A DNA stretch of 64,000 nucleotides from Zophobihabitans entericus (GCF_011745665.1 NZ_CP050253.1:2021418-2085417); one strand, 5' to 3'. Numbered from the stretch's first letter, positions 46,645-56,663 are shown. Program-made: numbers and translations. The notes: generated by a model not told the origin, from the sequence alone.

Positions 46645-47712
46645 ATGAAATCAGTATGTGTACTGGGTAATGGCCAGTTAGGTCGTATGTTACGTCAGGC
46701 TGGTGAGCCTTTGGGTATTAAAGTGTATCCTGTTGGTCTGGATGTTGATCCGGCAACGATCCCTTATCAAGATTCAGTGATTACTGCTGAAATTGAGCGT
46801 TGGCCGGAAACCCAATTTACTGAACTCCTTGCTAAACATGAACATTTTATCAATCGGGACGTCTTCCCAATCATTGCCGATCGTTTCACTCAAAAAGAGT
46901 TGATTGATGAATTATTACTGCCAACTGCACGCTGGTTCTCATTAAGTACACCAGAACAATGGCCATCTTTTTATACGGCGCTGGGTGATTTGTTAATTGT
47001 AAAACGACGTACCGGTGGATATGACGGACGCGGTCAGTGGCGAGTTCATCGTCATGAGTATCTGTCTGTTCCTGATGATGTCTATCACTCCTCTATTGTT
47101 GAACAAGCGATTAACTTTGATGGTGAAGTTTCACTGGTTGGGGCGCGTAGCAGCAAAGGTGAGTGTGTGTTTTACCCATTGACTAATAACCTGCATGAAG
47201 ATGGCATTTTAAAAATGAGTGTAGCCCATCCTTATCTGGCAACGACTTACCAGACGCAGGCAGAAAAAATGCTGACAGCGATTATGGATAAGTTAAATTA
47301 TGTTGGTGTGATGGCGATGGAGTGTTTTGTGGTTGGTGATCAGTTACTGATTAATGAGCTGGCTCCGCGCGTACATAATAGCGGCCACTGGACACAAAAT
47401 GGTGCATCTATCAGTCAGTTTGAGTTACATTTGCGCGCAATTCTGGATTTACCACTGGTTAAACCTGTTGTGACCTCACCGTCAGTGATGGTCAATCTGA
47501 TTGGAACAGAGCTGAATATGAACTGGTTATCAGAGCCATTGGTTCATCTACACTGGTACGAGAAAGAGGTCAGAGAAGGGCGTAAAGTCGGACATTTAAA
47601 TCTCACTCATCCAGAACAACCGGCTTTACAGCAAGCTCTGAGCAAACTACAACCAACGCTGCCAAAAAGTTATCACTCAGCCATTGAGTGGGCAAAGAAA
47701 CAGTTATTATAA
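46645..47712 (+). CDS. purK: N5-carboxyaminoimidazole ribonucleotide synthase PurK
   Basis: The 355-residue ATP-grasp enzyme begins [20 protein letters not shown], has [13 protein letters not shown] for ATP binding and [15 protein letters not shown] for the active site. It makes N5-CAIR from AIR, bicarbonate and ATP, feeding PurE. It is in an operon with purE and, 10 nt downstream, dgt. Confidence 0.95.
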   Translation: MKSVCVLGNGQLGRMLRQAGEPLGIKVYPVGLDVDPATIPYQDSVITAEIERWPETQFTELLAKHEHFINRDVFPIIADRFTQKELIDELLLPTARWFSLSTPEQWPSFYTALGDLLIVKRRTGGYDGRGQWRVHRHEYLSVPDDVYHSSIVEQAINFDGEVSLVGARSSKGECVFYPLTNNLHEDGILKMSVAHPYLATTYQTQAEKMLTAIMDKLNYVGVMAMECFVVGDQLLINELAPRVHNSGHWTQNGASISQFELHLRAILDLPLVKPVVTSPSVMVNLIGTELNMNWLSEPLVHLHWYEKEVREGRKVGHLNLTHPEQPALQQALSKLQPTLPKSYHSAIEWAKKQLL

Positions 47713-47722
47713 GAGTCTGAAT

Positions 47723-49213
47723 ATGATCGATTTCAATAAAAAAATGAATTATCACCGCCACGTTGAAAAGCGCCGTGAGAATTTATCCGATGAATACGAC
47801 ATTGTTCGTTGTTTTGAAAGCGATCGCGGACGTATTATTAATTCTGCAGCTATTCGTCGTTTACAACAAAAAACGCAAGTTTTTCCATTAGAACGTAATG
47901 CAGTAGTCAGAACGCGCCTGACTCATTCTATGGAGGTTCAGCAGGTTGGGCGCTATATTGTTAAAGAGATCCTCTACAGATTAAGTAAAGATAATCAATT
48001 AGAATCATTAGGACTAAGTCAGTGGACTGTACCGATGGAAAGCATGGTTGAAATGGCTTGTCTGATGCATGATATCGGTAATCCTCCTTTTGGTCACTTT
48101 GGTGAGTCAGCAATTAATAAGTGGTTTAAACATAAACTAGCTTTAAATAAACCGTCTTATTACCACTTACTCAATGATGAAGCTGGTAAAGATAAACTTA
48201 ATGAGTTACGTCATAAAATCAGGCAGGATCTTTGTCATTTTGAAGGTAATGCTCAGGCTATTCGCCTTGTTCATACTCTACTTAAACTCAATCTTACCTA
48301 TTCGCAAATTGCCTGTATTTTAAAATATACTCGTCCGGCGTACTGGACAGAAGATATTCCAACAGATTATCAATATTTAATGAAAAAGCCGGGTTTTTAT
48401 TTATCGGAAGAGGCCTTTATTCAGGAGCTACGAGAGAAGCTGGATATGAAGCCATTTTATCGTTATCCGCTAACTTATATTATGGAAGCAGCTGACGATA
48501 TCTCTTACTGTATTGCCGACTTGGAAGATGCTGTTGAGAAGAAAATTTTTACTGTCGATAGACTTTATCAGTTATTAGGTAATGCCTGGGGTAAAGTGAC
48601 TAAAGGTGACTTATTTGATCAAACGGTAAATGTGGCATATCAGCGTTTAAAAGATGCAGATTATTTGCCAACGGGTATCGATCAGTTCTTTATGTTTTTA
48701 CGAGTGAATACTATTGCTAAACTCGTTCCGCACGCGACAGAGCGTTTCATTGAAAATTTACCGGCTATTTTTGATGGTTCATTTAATTCCGCCTTGCTTG
48801 AAGATAAAGGGGCAGAATATCAGCTACTGGAAATCTTTAAAACCGTCGGTTTTAATCACGTATTTAATCATGAATCGATTGAAACCATAGAGATGCAAGG
48901 CTACCGAATTATTAGTGGTTTACTGGATATTTATAGTCCGTTACTGGAGATGAATACTCAAGACTTTGCTGGATTGGCTGCTAATAAACGTTCAGTCGTA
49001 AAAAATTATATGATTGAATCCCGTTTATTCCATAAATTATCAGCTAAACATTGTGTAGCTTATAACGAAGCAATTAGTCGCTTAGATCCTAATGCTGATG
49101 ATTATGCTATCTGGGAGTTTTACTATCGCTGTCGTTTGATTCAGGATTATATCAGTGGGATGACTGACCATTTTGCTTATGATGAGTATCGTAAGTTTAT
49201 TGTGGCTGATTAA
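47723..49213 (+). CDS. dgt: Deoxyguanosinetriphosphate triphosphohydrolase
   Basis: The 496-residue HD-domain enzyme closely matches E. coli Dgt: [36 protein letters not shown] with the first metal His, [18 protein letters not shown] with the HD pair, and [18 protein letters not shown]. It hydrolyses dGTP to deoxyguanosine and triphosphate. The start at 47723 matches the E. coli N-terminus; the open frame into purK is not used. Its place 10 nt behind purK suggests co-expression with purine synthesis. Confidence 0.94.
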   Translation: MIDFNKKMNYHRHVEKRRENLSDEYDIVRCFESDRGRIINSAAIRRLQQKTQVFPLERNAVVRTRLTHSMEVQQVGRYIVKEILYRLSKDNQLESLGLSQWTVPMESMVEMACLMHDIGNPPFGHFGESAINKWFKHKLALNKPSYYHLLNDEAGKDKLNELRHKIRQDLCHFEGNAQAIRLVHTLLKLNLTYSQIACILKYTRPAYWTEDIPTDYQYLMKKPGFYLSEEAFIQELREKLDMKPFYRYPLTYIMEAADDISYCIADLEDAVEKKIFTVDRLYQLLGNAWGKVTKGDLFDQTVNVAYQRLKDADYLPTGIDQFFMFLRVNTIAKLVPHATERFIENLPAIFDGSFNSALLEDKGAEYQLLEIFKTVGFNHVFNHESIETIEMQGYRIISGLLDIYSPLLEMNTQDFAGLAANKRSVVKNYMIESRLFHKLSAKHCVAYNEAISRLDPNADDYAIWEFYYRCRLIQDYISGMTDHFAYDEYRKFIVAD

Positions 49214-49288
49214 AATATTCACAAACTAATCTTCTTAGTGAATATGGCTAAGAGGATTAGCTTTTAATGAACCAGAAACTAAAGCTAC

Positions 49289-49690
49289 TTAGCTCACAAC
49301 TCCATCAATGTAATACCAGTGCCCATCTTCTTTCACAAAGCGACTTACTTCCTGCATTTTTTCTGCTTTACCATTAGCCGTTTTATATTTGGCGATGAAT
49401 TCAACAAAAGCTTCATCAGGATTATTTTTTGATGTAGATGTATTTTTGATAATAAGCTCAATCCATTTAGTTGTAACATCATCAAATGAATCAGCACTCG
49501 GTCTTGTACTGCTATGCCAGGTTTGCTGAATATAATCCCATTTTTGTCTGGCATAAGCACTATAACGAGAACGCATTAGCAGTTCAGCAGTAGCCGGTAT
49601 TTTCTGCTCTAAATGATAAGGTTCACAGCATTGACGATATAGTTTGTTGATATTACAAGGACACTGTTGTTCCGCTTTGATTTTTACCAT
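49289..49690 (-). CDS. ychJ: YchJ-family SEC-C motif protein
   Basis: The 133-residue UPF0225 protein has the N-terminal SEC-C zinc motif CPCNINKLYRQCC and then an NTF2-like domain (MRSRYSAYARQKWDYIQQTWH, KDGHWYYIDG). E. coli YchJ has a second C-terminal SEC-C motif; it is absent here, making this copy about 20 residues shorter. The biochemical function is not settled. It follows lysO by 9 nt on the same strand. Confidence 0.85.
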   Translation of the reverse strand: MVKIKAEQQCPCNINKLYRQCCEPYHLEQKIPATAELLMRSRYSAYARQKWDYIQQTWHSSTRPSADSFDDVTTKWIELIIKNTSTSKNNPDEAFVEFIAKYKTANGKAEKMQEVSRFVKEDGHWYYIDGVVS

Positions 49691-49699
49691 GACTTTTAC

Positions 49700-50602
49700 C
49701 TAAATATGCAGAAATAGTGTCATTAAAATCGGTACCAACAGACTTAATAAAAAGCCTTGTACAATGGCTGGTGGTACCATAGAAACACCACCACCTTTTT
49801 GTAAGATAGGTAAGGTAAAATCCATAGACGTTGCGCCGCATAAACCAAGCGTTGTCATACGATAACGACGAATCAGCGAAGGTATAAGGAGTACAGCAAA
49901 CAATTCTCTGAGCAAATCATTAAAAAATGCAGTGCTGCCAAGAATTGGGCCATGAGCTTCTGTTAGTAAAATACCTGATAGTGAATACCAGCCAAAGCCG
50001 GAAGAGACAGCCAATCCGGTTTTAACCGGTAAATCTAAAATCACTGCCGCGATAGTGCCACCAATTAAAGCAGTAATAGCCACAATAACAGTCGTCATCA
50101 GCCCGATTTTATTCAGTAAAATTTGCTTAATTGTCATACCACTGCTACGTAACTGAATACCTACAATAAATAACAGAATAATTAAAGCAACTTCAATAAC
50201 TTTGCTGGCATATTCGAAGAACGGTAAAGGTAATAGTCCTACTAAAAAACCAGCAACTAATGAGATACAAATCTGTAATGATTCTAAAATCATTTTTAGT
50301 GTTGATGGCAGAGCTTCTGCGTTGTTGCTCTCTTTCCATGGACGAATAACATCAAATACCATCAGAGCAATAAAATTACAACCAAAAGTACAGGCAAAAA
50401 AGACACCGGAGTAGATCATGATACTTTGCAGATTACCGCCCAGATCATCTAACTGTGCCAGACTAATTCCCATAAAAAACAGGATGATATAGACAAATAA
50501 TCCCAGTAGCTTATTAATAAAGTCGAGTAACTTACGTTGCTTTAGCTTAATTAAGTAACCAATAAAGATTGGTAACAAAACAATAAGCAAACCTGAGTAC
50601 AT
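49700..50602 (-). CDS. lysO: L-lysine exporter LysO (YbjE)
   Basis: The 300-residue protein has about eight or more membrane helices and matches E. coli LysO throughout: ILFFMGISLAQLD, LLFIVGIQLRSSGMTIKQI, SSGFGWYSLSGILLTE, STAFFNDLLRELFAVLLIP and LGLCGATSMDFTLP. It exports lysine and toxic analogues. It lies between ybjX and ychJ on the minus strand. In E. coli ybjE, ybjX and clpS-clpA are also neighbours. Confidence 0.92.
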   Translation of the reverse strand: MYSGLLIVLLPIFIGYLIKLKQRKLLDFINKLLGLFVYIILFFMGISLAQLDDLGGNLQSIMIYSGVFFACTFGCNFIALMVFDVIRPWKESNNAEALPSTLKMILESLQICISLVAGFLVGLLPLPFFEYASKVIEVALIILLFIVGIQLRSSGMTIKQILLNKIGLMTTVIVAITALIGGTIAAVILDLPVKTGLAVSSGFGWYSLSGILLTEAHGPILGSTAFFNDLLRELFAVLLIPSLIRRYRMTTLGLCGATSMDFTLPILQKGGGVSMVPPAIVQGFLLSLLVPILMTLFLHI

Positions 50603-50627
50603 GGAATATCCTTTTAATTCGTATGAA

Positions 50628-51575
50628 TTATTTTAATGTTGATAATTGTCCTGACACATTTTCTGCCAGTGCGTCAAGCAGGGCATAACGACTACGATAT
50701 TCAGAACGCTTTTTACTGGCAATATCTTCCAGCGCTTTACGCTGTGTCACTAGAGGTAACACAAAAAGCTGTCTTTTATCCTGCTGGCCATCCAGCGTTA
50801 GCCAGAACTCATCATAGTCAGAATGGACATGTTTATGACGACGACGATAACGCCAGTTATTATAGATATGAGTTGAATTACTTACAGCAATAATTTGTTG
50901 TAAGCTGAAGTGGCTGGCGATTAGTTGTGCAACTTCAATCACTAAACGTTTAGGAAATAGCCCAAAACAGGCTTTGGTTGCCTGCTGAATAACCTGACGG
51001 GAATCAACCACATTGGCACCTTGTAAACCAGCGATAAACAAGGTTGGTTTATTTTGATAACTGATAATCGAAAACGTCAGATTAGCTAAAGAAATATTAT
51101 CCTGATTAAAAATGGATAGGGTCAGTTCCCCTTCACGTGAGAATTTATCGGTACTTTGAAGTTCTACATAAAAAGTAGCCTCTGCTTTGCCGGTAATATC
51201 CGCTAATCGATAAGGTTGATCGTCATAAAATGCCTGTGTGACAGCATCTGGTTGTTGTTCTAAAAAATCATAATGAAAAATTAGCGCATCCAGTGCCTCT
51301 TTCTGACTGATACAAGATGACAAATAAGGACGCTGTAATTTACAAGGTAAATTTGTTTGTCTGGATAAGTAATACGGTAGCAGATGATATTGATACAGAT
51401 GATCCAGCCATGTCAGGGTTTTTGGGTAAGCAAAATAGCTACGTAATAAAAACTTTTTACGATAAAGTGGCTTTTCCCAGAGTGGATTAAGAATGAGTTC
51501 ACCTTTTACAAGTCGGTTAAAGAGATCTTTGCGACTGGTTGGTAATGGCATGGCTTTAATGTTATTCATATACAA
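50628..51575 (-). CDS. ybjX: VirK/YbjX family protein (DUF535)
   Basis: The 315-residue soluble protein belongs to DUF535: FAYPKTLTWLDHLYQYHLLP near the N-terminus, IAGLQGANVVDSRQVIQQATKACFGLFPKRL in the centre (given here as the pattern IAGLQG..., QATKACFGLFPKRL) and SNSTHIYNNWRYRRRHKH with a YDEFW motif. Relatives are linked to envelope stress and virulence in enterics, with no known enzymatic activity. It starts 25 nt upstream of lysO, so both are likely co-transcribed. Confidence 0.85.
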   Translation of the reverse strand: MYMNNIKAMPLPTSRKDLFNRLVKGELILNPLWEKPLYRKKFLLRSYFAYPKTLTWLDHLYQYHLLPYYLSRQTNLPCKLQRPYLSSCISQKEALDALIFHYDFLEQQPDAVTQAFYDDQPYRLADITGKAEATFYVELQSTDKFSREGELTLSIFNQDNISLANLTFSIISYQNKPTLFIAGLQGANVVDSRQVIQQATKACFGLFPKRLVIEVAQLIASHFSLQQIIAVSNSTHIYNNWRYRRRHKHVHSDYDEFWLTLDGQQDKRQLFVLPLVTQRKALEDIASKKRSEYRSRYALLDALAENVSGQLSTLK

Positions 51576-51690
51576 AGGATGACCTTGTCAAATTTACTAT
51601 ACTAATTTTGCGTAATTTGGTATTGTTTTTTTAAATAATCTCTTAAGATAGCAATATTCAAAATTTAACTCAAACTATTAATTGCAGCGT

Positions 51691-52005
51691 ATGAGCATAC
51701 AGCACGTAATCCAAAAACAACATAGTGACGAAAAACAAAAACAGTTAGCGCCACCATCAAAATATCTGGTCGTTTTACATAATGATGATTACACCACGAT
51801 GGATTTTGTGATAGAGGTCTTAATGAAATTCTTCGGACATGATGAGACAGCGGCAACGCAGATTATGTTTGCTGTGCATAAACAAGGACGCGGTATTTGT
51901 GGTATGTATACGGCCGAAATAGCCGAAACGAAAGTGCAACTTGTCACTGAGTATGCATATCAACATCAACACCCATTACGTTGTACCATGGAGAAAGCAT
52001 CATGA
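51691..52005 (+). CDS. clpS: ClpAP adaptor ClpS
   Basis: The 104-residue adaptor has the N-degron pocket residues in [18 protein letters not shown] and [20 protein letters not shown], ending near [11 protein letters not shown]. It presents N-end-rule substrates to ClpAP. ATG 51691 is chosen over a TTG at 51682 by comparison with E. coli (106 residues). It overlaps clpA by 4 nt (ATGA). Confidence 0.95.
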   Translation: MSIQHVIQKQHSDEKQKQLAPPSKYLVVLHNDDYTTMDFVIEVLMKFFGHDETAATQIMFAVHKQGRGICGMYTAEIAETKVQLVTEYAYQHQHPLRCTMEKAS

Positions 52006-54239
52006 TAATGAACGAAAGTTTACAGTCTGCAATCAGCGAAGCATTTAATGAGGCTAACTCGTTTGGTTATGAATATCTGACGCTTGAGCACTTATTGATA
52101 TCTTTATTAAAAGATAAATCGGTGGAAAAGACATTAACCGAGTTAGATGTCGACTTTGAGTCACTCATGAATGATCTGATTAATTATCTGGAACATAACA
52201 TTACCTATTTACCCAATGATGAAAATATTGTGACTGAACCCACGATGGCGTTCCAGCGAGTGATTCAGCGCGCAGCATTACATGTAGAGTCATCCGGTAA
52301 AAATCAATTAGACAGTCTTGATGTTCTGGTGTCTATTTTAAGCGAGGAAGAGTGTCAGGCAGCGTATTTGCTCCAGCAGCAGGGTGTCGATCGCTTTAGA
52401 TTAATTCAGCATATTTCACATAATCAGGCACCGGTGCATGCCCGTACTTCGATGCAATTTGATGAATCAGATGAGCCAAAATCACAGAACCAAAGTGCAT
52501 TGGATCGTTATACTACAAACTTAAATCTGCTGGCTCAGGATGGTAAGCTTGATCCACTGGTTGGACGTGAGCAGGATATTGAACGAGTTTTACAGGTACT
52601 GTGTCGCCGCCGGAAAAATAATCCTATTTTAGTCGGTGAGGCTGGTGTTGGGAAAACAGCTATTGCAGAAGGTTTAGCCTGGTTAATTGAACAGAAAAAA
52701 GTACCAGAAATCATCAGTAATTCGGTTGTTTACTCTTTTGATATGGGAGCACTAATTGCTGGAACAACTTATCGTGGAGATTTTGAAAAGCGTTTTAATG
52801 AACTGGTTACAGAGCTGGAAAAACAAGAAAATTGCATTTTATTTATCGATGAAATTCATATGATTATTGGTGCTGGCGCTGCTGGTGAAAGTAAAGTAGA
52901 TACAGCGAATCTATTTAAACCGTTACTTTCTTCTGGTCGAATCCGTGTGATGGGCTCAACCACTTATCAGGAATTTAGTCAGGTGTTTGAAAAAGATCGG
53001 GCGCTGGTCAGACGTTTCCAAAAAATTGATGTGCTTGAACCCTCAATTAGCGACACGATTAAGATTCTTAATGGTCTGAAGTCACGTTATGAGGAATATC
53101 ATCATGTTCACTACACAGCAGGTGCGCTGAAGAATGCAGTAGAATTATCGGTTAAATATCTGCCGACACGTTTCTTACCTGATAAAGCTATCGATTTAAT
53201 CGATGAAGCGGGTGCTAAGAATGCCTTATTACCAGTTAAAAAACGTAAGAAAACGATCGGTGTTGCTGAGATTGAAGCCATTATTGCTAAAATTGCCAGA
53301 ATCCCGGAAGTGACTGTTTCTGTCAGTGATAAAACAAGATTACAACAACTACCTGAACAACTAAAATCGGCAGTTTTTGGGCAGGATAAAGCTATCGAAG
53401 TGTTATGTGATGCGATTACTTTAAGCCGGGCAGGGCTTGGGCGTGAGCAAAAACCGATCGGTTCATTTCTGTTTGCTGGGCCAACAGGTGTGGGTAAAAC
53501 AGAGATCACTCTGCAGCTGGCTAAAGCCTTAAATATTGAGCTGCTGCGTTTTGATATGTCTGAATATAAAGAAGCACATACGGTCAGCCGTTTAATTGGA
53601 TCTCCACCAGGTTACGTTGGATTTGAGCAGGGTGGCTTATTAACTGATGCAGTAATTAAAAAACCACATGCTGTGCTGCTGCTTGATGAAATTGAAAAAG
53701 CCCATCCGGATATTTTTAATCTGTTATTACAGATTATGGACAATGGTACTTTAACTGATAGTAATGGCCGTAAAGCAGACTTCCGTAATGTTATTTTAGT
53801 GATGACAACCAATGCGGGAGTACAGGAAACGGTCAGAAAAAGTATTGGTTTTGCTGCGCAGGATAATAGTACTGATGCGATGTATGAAATCAACCGTACC
53901 TTTAGTCCAGAATTCCGTAACCGTCTGGATAACATTATCTGGTTTAGTCATCTAACCGAAAAAATTGTCTATCAGGTTGCCAGTAAGTTTATCAATGAGC
54001 TGCAAACTCAGCTGGAAGCTAAACAGGTTGAGTTAATCATCAGCCAAAACGCTATTCAGTGGCTGGCACAAAAAGGTTATGACAAAACCATGGGCGCAAG
54101 GCCGATGAACCGCATTATTCAGGAATACGTCAAAAAACCACTGGCAGGGGAACTTCTGTTTGGAAGATTACAGCAGGGTGGTAAAGTGCAGATAAAACTA
54201 GCGAAAGATAAGTTAGAGTTTGTTTATAAGAGTGAGTAG
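52002..54239 (+). CDS. clpA: Clp protease ATP-binding subunit ClpA
   Basis: The 745-residue Hsp100 protein has the N-terminal ClpN repeats that dock ClpS, then two AAA+ modules: Walker A at 212-219 (GEAGVGKT) and 493-500 (GPTGVGKT), with [12 protein letters not shown] and [11 protein letters not shown] Walker B motifs. The ClpP-docking loop is IGF at residues 615-617. It unfolds substrates for ClpP, which is not encoded in this window. The start at 52002 has GGAGAA with 6-nt spacing; ATG 52008 is a weaker alternative. A GC-rich hairpin begins 11 nt after the stop. Confidence 0.95.
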   Translation: MIMNESLQSAISEAFNEANSFGYEYLTLEHLLISLLKDKSVEKTLTELDVDFESLMNDLINYLEHNITYLPNDENIVTEPTMAFQRVIQRAALHVESSGKNQLDSLDVLVSILSEEECQAAYLLQQQGVDRFRLIQHISHNQAPVHARTSMQFDESDEPKSQNQSALDRYTTNLNLLAQDGKLDPLVGREQDIERVLQVLCRRRKNNPILVGEAGVGKTAIAEGLAWLIEQKKVPEIISNSVVYSFDMGALIAGTTYRGDFEKRFNELVTELEKQENCILFIDEIHMIIGAGAAGESKVDTANLFKPLLSSGRIRVMGSTTYQEFSQVFEKDRALVRRFQKIDVLEPSISDTIKILNGLKSRYEEYHHVHYTAGALKNAVELSVKYLPTRFLPDKAIDLIDEAGAKNALLPVKKRKKTIGVAEIEAIIAKIARIPEVTVSVSDKTRLQQLPEQLKSAVFGQDKAIEVLCDAITLSRAGLGREQKPIGSFLFAGPTGVGKTEITLQLAKALNIELLRFDMSEYKEAHTVSRLIGSPPGYVGFEQGGLLTDAVIKKPHAVLLLDEIEKAHPDIFNLLLQIMDNGTLTDSNGRKADFRNVILVMTTNAGVQETVRKSIGFAAQDNSTDAMYEINRTFSPEFRNRLDNIIWFSHLTEKIVYQVASKFINELQTQLEAKQVELIISQNAIQWLAQKGYDKTMGARPMNRIIQEYVKKPLAGELLFGRLQQGGKVQIKLAKDKLEFVYKSE

Positions 54240-54249
54240 TGGAAGAGTT

Positions 54250-54308
54250 GCGCGGCGCAGCCGCGCTTTTAGCTCTTGGAGCAGTGAAGGAATTAGATTG
54301 TTTGAGTT
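54250..54308 (-). repeat. Partial GC-rich element directly after clpA
   Basis: A perfect hairpin GCGCGGC-GCA-GCCGCGC (54250-54266) is followed by a linker (TTAGCTCTTGGAGCAGTGAA) but no long hairpin; the next complete unit starts at 54309. The hairpin and linker closely resemble those at 54689-54730. It may also act as the clpA terminator stem. Confidence 0.7.
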
Positions 54309-54441
54309 GTGCGACGTAGTCGCGCTTATAGATTTTGGGGTGGTGAAAGTCGTTAGACTTGGTGTGAGCTTATCGGTACTATTCCGATGCGCTGAACATG
54401 CAAGCATGTGTAACGCTTACTCCATAGCACCGCTAAGCTCA
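54309..54441 (-). repeat. GC-rich intergenic element, type B, complete copy 2
   Basis: A 133-nt unit: GC hairpin GTGCGAC-GTA-GTCGCGC (54309-54325), 39-nt linker, and a long hairpin TGAGCTTATCGGT/ACCGCTAAGCTCA (54365-54377, 54429-54441) with one mismatch. The first part of the long hairpin is identical to copy 1 for more than 25 nt. GC-hairpin pairs differ from copy 1 but still pair. Confidence 0.82.
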
Positions 54442-54543
54442 GTCTGCATCCAATAATATTTACTGATAAAGGAAAAGGTCAAAAGATTAGCCGATAATCT
54501 TTTAGATTTTGAATAGAAGCAGAAGAATTAAAATAAAAAATGC

Positions 54544-54600
54544 AATAAAATCAAATAGTTAAAATTTTTAAGTGTTTGATTTTATTAGAGTTTTTATATT
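54544..54600 (+). terminator. Terminator-like hairpin with shared AT-rich core
   Basis: AATAAAATCAAA (54544-54555) pairs over 12 bp with TTTGATTTTATT (54575-54586), followed by TTTTTATATT. It belongs to the family also found after dsbB, pqiC and rsuA. Confidence 0.65.
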
Positions 54601-54628
54601 GTAAATACATTTAAATTGTTATTGGCTT

Positions 54629-54730
54629 GCGCGGCATAGCCGAGTTTTATAGGTTTTAGTGTTGTGACGTAATGAGATTGTGTGGATTGTGCTACGTTGT
54701 CATGCTATTAGCTCTTTAGAGCAGTGGAAT
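54629..54730 (-). repeat. Two partial GC-rich hairpins before type A copy 3
   Basis: GCGCGGC-ATA-GCCGAGT (54629-54645) and GTGCTAC-GTT-GTCATGC (54689-54705) are degraded relatives of the type B short hairpin, 43 nt apart. The second is followed by TAGCTCTTTAGAGCAGTGGAA, the linker form seen at 54270, and is cut off by type A copy 3 at 54731. Confidence 0.6.
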
Positions 54731-54860
54731 TTGATGGAGAGCGTATTCCATAGGTCTTAGCGAGTCCTCGAGCGGGTGCCTATGGTGTACGGTAGGCCAT
54801 CAAACCCACGGACTATACAAACATCACCAAAACATTGAGCTCAGGCGGCGCACGCCGCCT
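54731..54860 (+). repeat. GC-rich intergenic element, type A, complete copy 3
   Basis: A 130-nt unit: long hairpin TTGATGG...CCATCAA (54731-54803), 39-nt linker with CCAAAACATTG, and perfect GC hairpin AGGCGGCG-CA-CGCCGCCT (54843-54860). It matches copy 2 over most of its length although they lie 24 kb apart. Confidence 0.85.
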
Positions 54861-54892
54861 CAACTCCCAAAGTTGATTCTATCACAAGTCTA

Positions 54893-54930
54893 AAAAACAT
54901 TGTGCCAGAGCGGCGCACGCCGCTCCAACC
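54893..54930 (+). repeat. Partial type A element: linker end and GC hairpin
   Basis: AAACATTGTGCCA followed by GAGCGGC-GCAC-GCCGCTC (54908-54925) repeats the last part of type A copies 2 and 3. The long hairpin is missing. Relative to copy 3 the stem has compensating changes (GGC/GCC to AGC/GCT at the base). Confidence 0.7.
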
Positions 54931-54960
54931 GCCAATCTAATAAAATCACTATTCTAAAAA

Positions 54961-56031
54961 CTATTCATTACCAGAAGAAATACTCACATGACTAACCCTA
55001 CTCATCATAATCAACTTGCGAAGTAGTGGAGAAGTCAAAATATTGGCCTTGATAATTTTAGTCCAGAGTTTAAGACGCAGTTTTAAGGTTTTCTTTTGAT
55101 AGGCTTTATTTGGATCATTTAGATTGTCATTCAAGATACCACTCAAAATCTCAGCGCTATCAAACGAATAACTAAACCCTTCTAAAGAACTGGCACTAAT
55201 AAACCCAGCCGCTTCACCAATTAAAAATATATTCTGATCACCGCAAATAAAGTCAGAAAATTTAGACGGGCAAAGTACAGTACATTTTTCCGTTTTCTCT
55301 AATGTGCCAAATTTAAACTGATGACGAGTGAGCTTATGTTTTAACTGTTCAAATTTCTGGTTAGCTTCTTTCATCTCAAAAGCCCCGCCGATAATAAATG
55401 ACTTATCTTTAGAAATGCTCCAGGCATAACAGGGGGTGATTGAACTATCAAAAATACAAGAATAGAACGGAGTAGCGTGATCTTCCTGAAACCATTGTTG
55501 AATCGCCAGATATTTACGAATTTCATGGTCAGGATAAAATGTTCGTCTGACAAGTGAATTAGCACCATCAGCACCAATTAAGTAACGAGCAGTGATGACC
55601 TTTATCTCACCATTTTCTTCAAATGTTACCTGATAACCTTGTGCTGTTTTTTCCAGTTTTTTACAAGTGGTATCATGATGAACTTCAACAGTACCCGGGA
55701 TAAGCGTCTTAAGCCACAGATCGAATTGGTGACGGTTCAGATTGACATAAGGTCTTTGGTAGTTACGGATGATACTGGACTCAAGATCCACCGTTTTAAC
55801 ACTAAATATCTGCGGGTCAGACAAAATAAATTTAGGTAAATTCAGATTAAAACGGATAAAGGCTTTTTGGGCATCTAAAGCTAAAAGTCCGCCACAGGGT
55901 TTTTGAAAACCTTCAGTGCCGAAGGATTGTTTCTTATCGAGTGCGATAACTTTAAAACGTTTATTTAATAATCTGGCCAGTGTTGAACCAGCGGGGCCTA
56001 ATCCAATAATTGCAATATCATAGTCTGGCAT
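54961..56031 (-). CDS. cbrA: FAD-dependent oxidoreductase CbrA-like (geranylgeranyl-reductase family)
   Basis: The 356-residue flavoprotein has the FAD-binding start [19 protein letters not shown], the [18 protein letters not shown] segment, [11 protein letters not shown] and the second FAD motif [19 protein letters not shown]. These match E. coli CbrA closely; CbrA was linked to colicin M tolerance and its substrate is unknown. It follows the repeat-rich region and is a single-gene unit. Identity to other geranylgeranyl-reductase-like enzymes is lower than to CbrA in the features I can recall. Confidence 0.82.
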   Translation of the reverse strand: MPDYDIAIIGLGPAGSTLARLLNKRFKVIALDKKQSFGTEGFQKPCGGLLALDAQKAFIRFNLNLPKFILSDPQIFSVKTVDLESSIIRNYQRPYVNLNRHQFDLWLKTLIPGTVEVHHDTTCKKLEKTAQGYQVTFEENGEIKVITARYLIGADGANSLVRRTFYPDHEIRKYLAIQQWFQEDHATPFYSCIFDSSITPCYAWSISKDKSFIIGGAFEMKEANQKFEQLKHKLTRHQFKFGTLEKTEKCTVLCPSKFSDFICGDQNIFLIGEAAGFISASSLEGFSYSFDSAEILSGILNDNLNDPNKAYQKKTLKLRLKLWTKIIKANILTSPLLRKLIMMSRVSHVSISSGNE

Positions 56032-56106
56032 AGTCGTGTCATTAATTATTATTATATTGAAAAGTAGAGGTTACTCGTTTTAAACAAGTAACCCGACTAT
56101 ATTATC

Positions 56107-56463
56107 TTAATTTTTACACTTATATGCATTACCAAACAGAGTTGAGTTTGATGTACCTGCAGAGCTTTCAGTTTGGGTATTATGAGTCGTTTGAATATAA
56201 ACTGAATCAGCACCTAATTTGTAAGCTTCATTCTTAAGTTCATTTCGGGCACCGATAAGTAAGTTAGTGTTGGTTGTATAACCACCAGTGAACCAGTTTC
56301 CTTGAGAACCCATGACTTCACCCATAAGTTGACATGTGCCATACGGAGGAGGAGAGTCTAAAATAGCAACTGTTTCTGCACCTTTATCTAGTGAGTTTGC
56401 GCTACAAGCTGATAATAAAACAGCGACTGAGAAACCTAAAACGAGTTTCGATACTTTATTCAT
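56107..56463 (-). CDS. DUF4156 lipoprotein (YjeI-like)
   Basis: The 118-residue protein has a lipoprotein signal with lipobox LLSAC (Cys19) and the DUF4156 pattern CQLMGEVMGSQGNWFTGGYTT followed by IGARNELKNEAYKLGADSV. The family includes E. coli YjeI; function is unknown. It lies 75 nt upstream of cbrA on the same strand, so co-transcription is possible. Confidence 0.82.
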   Translation of the reverse strand: MNKVSKLVLGFSVAVLLSACSANSLDKGAETVAILDSPPPYGTCQLMGEVMGSQGNWFTGGYTTNTNLLIGARNELKNEAYKLGADSVYIQTTHNTQTESSAGTSNSTLFGNAYKCKN

Positions 56464-56663
56464 TTATTATTTACCTGAAATTATTGTTCAAAAAGCGACT
56501 CATTCTATCCAACTCCTTGGGTCAAAGCAATTTACTTGATAGTTTTTACGGTCTTTAAACGTTAACTCCTCTTGATTTTTGTTATTCAAGTCTCCATTTA
56601 TTTACTATTCTATGGTGTAATAACACGATTAAATGTATTAGCTCGAATCTATAAGGGACTTGA

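Noticed and set aside
54220-54456. Open frames on both strands over the type B elements after clpA
   Set aside because: They follow the repeated hairpins, overlap clpA in another frame and resemble no protein.
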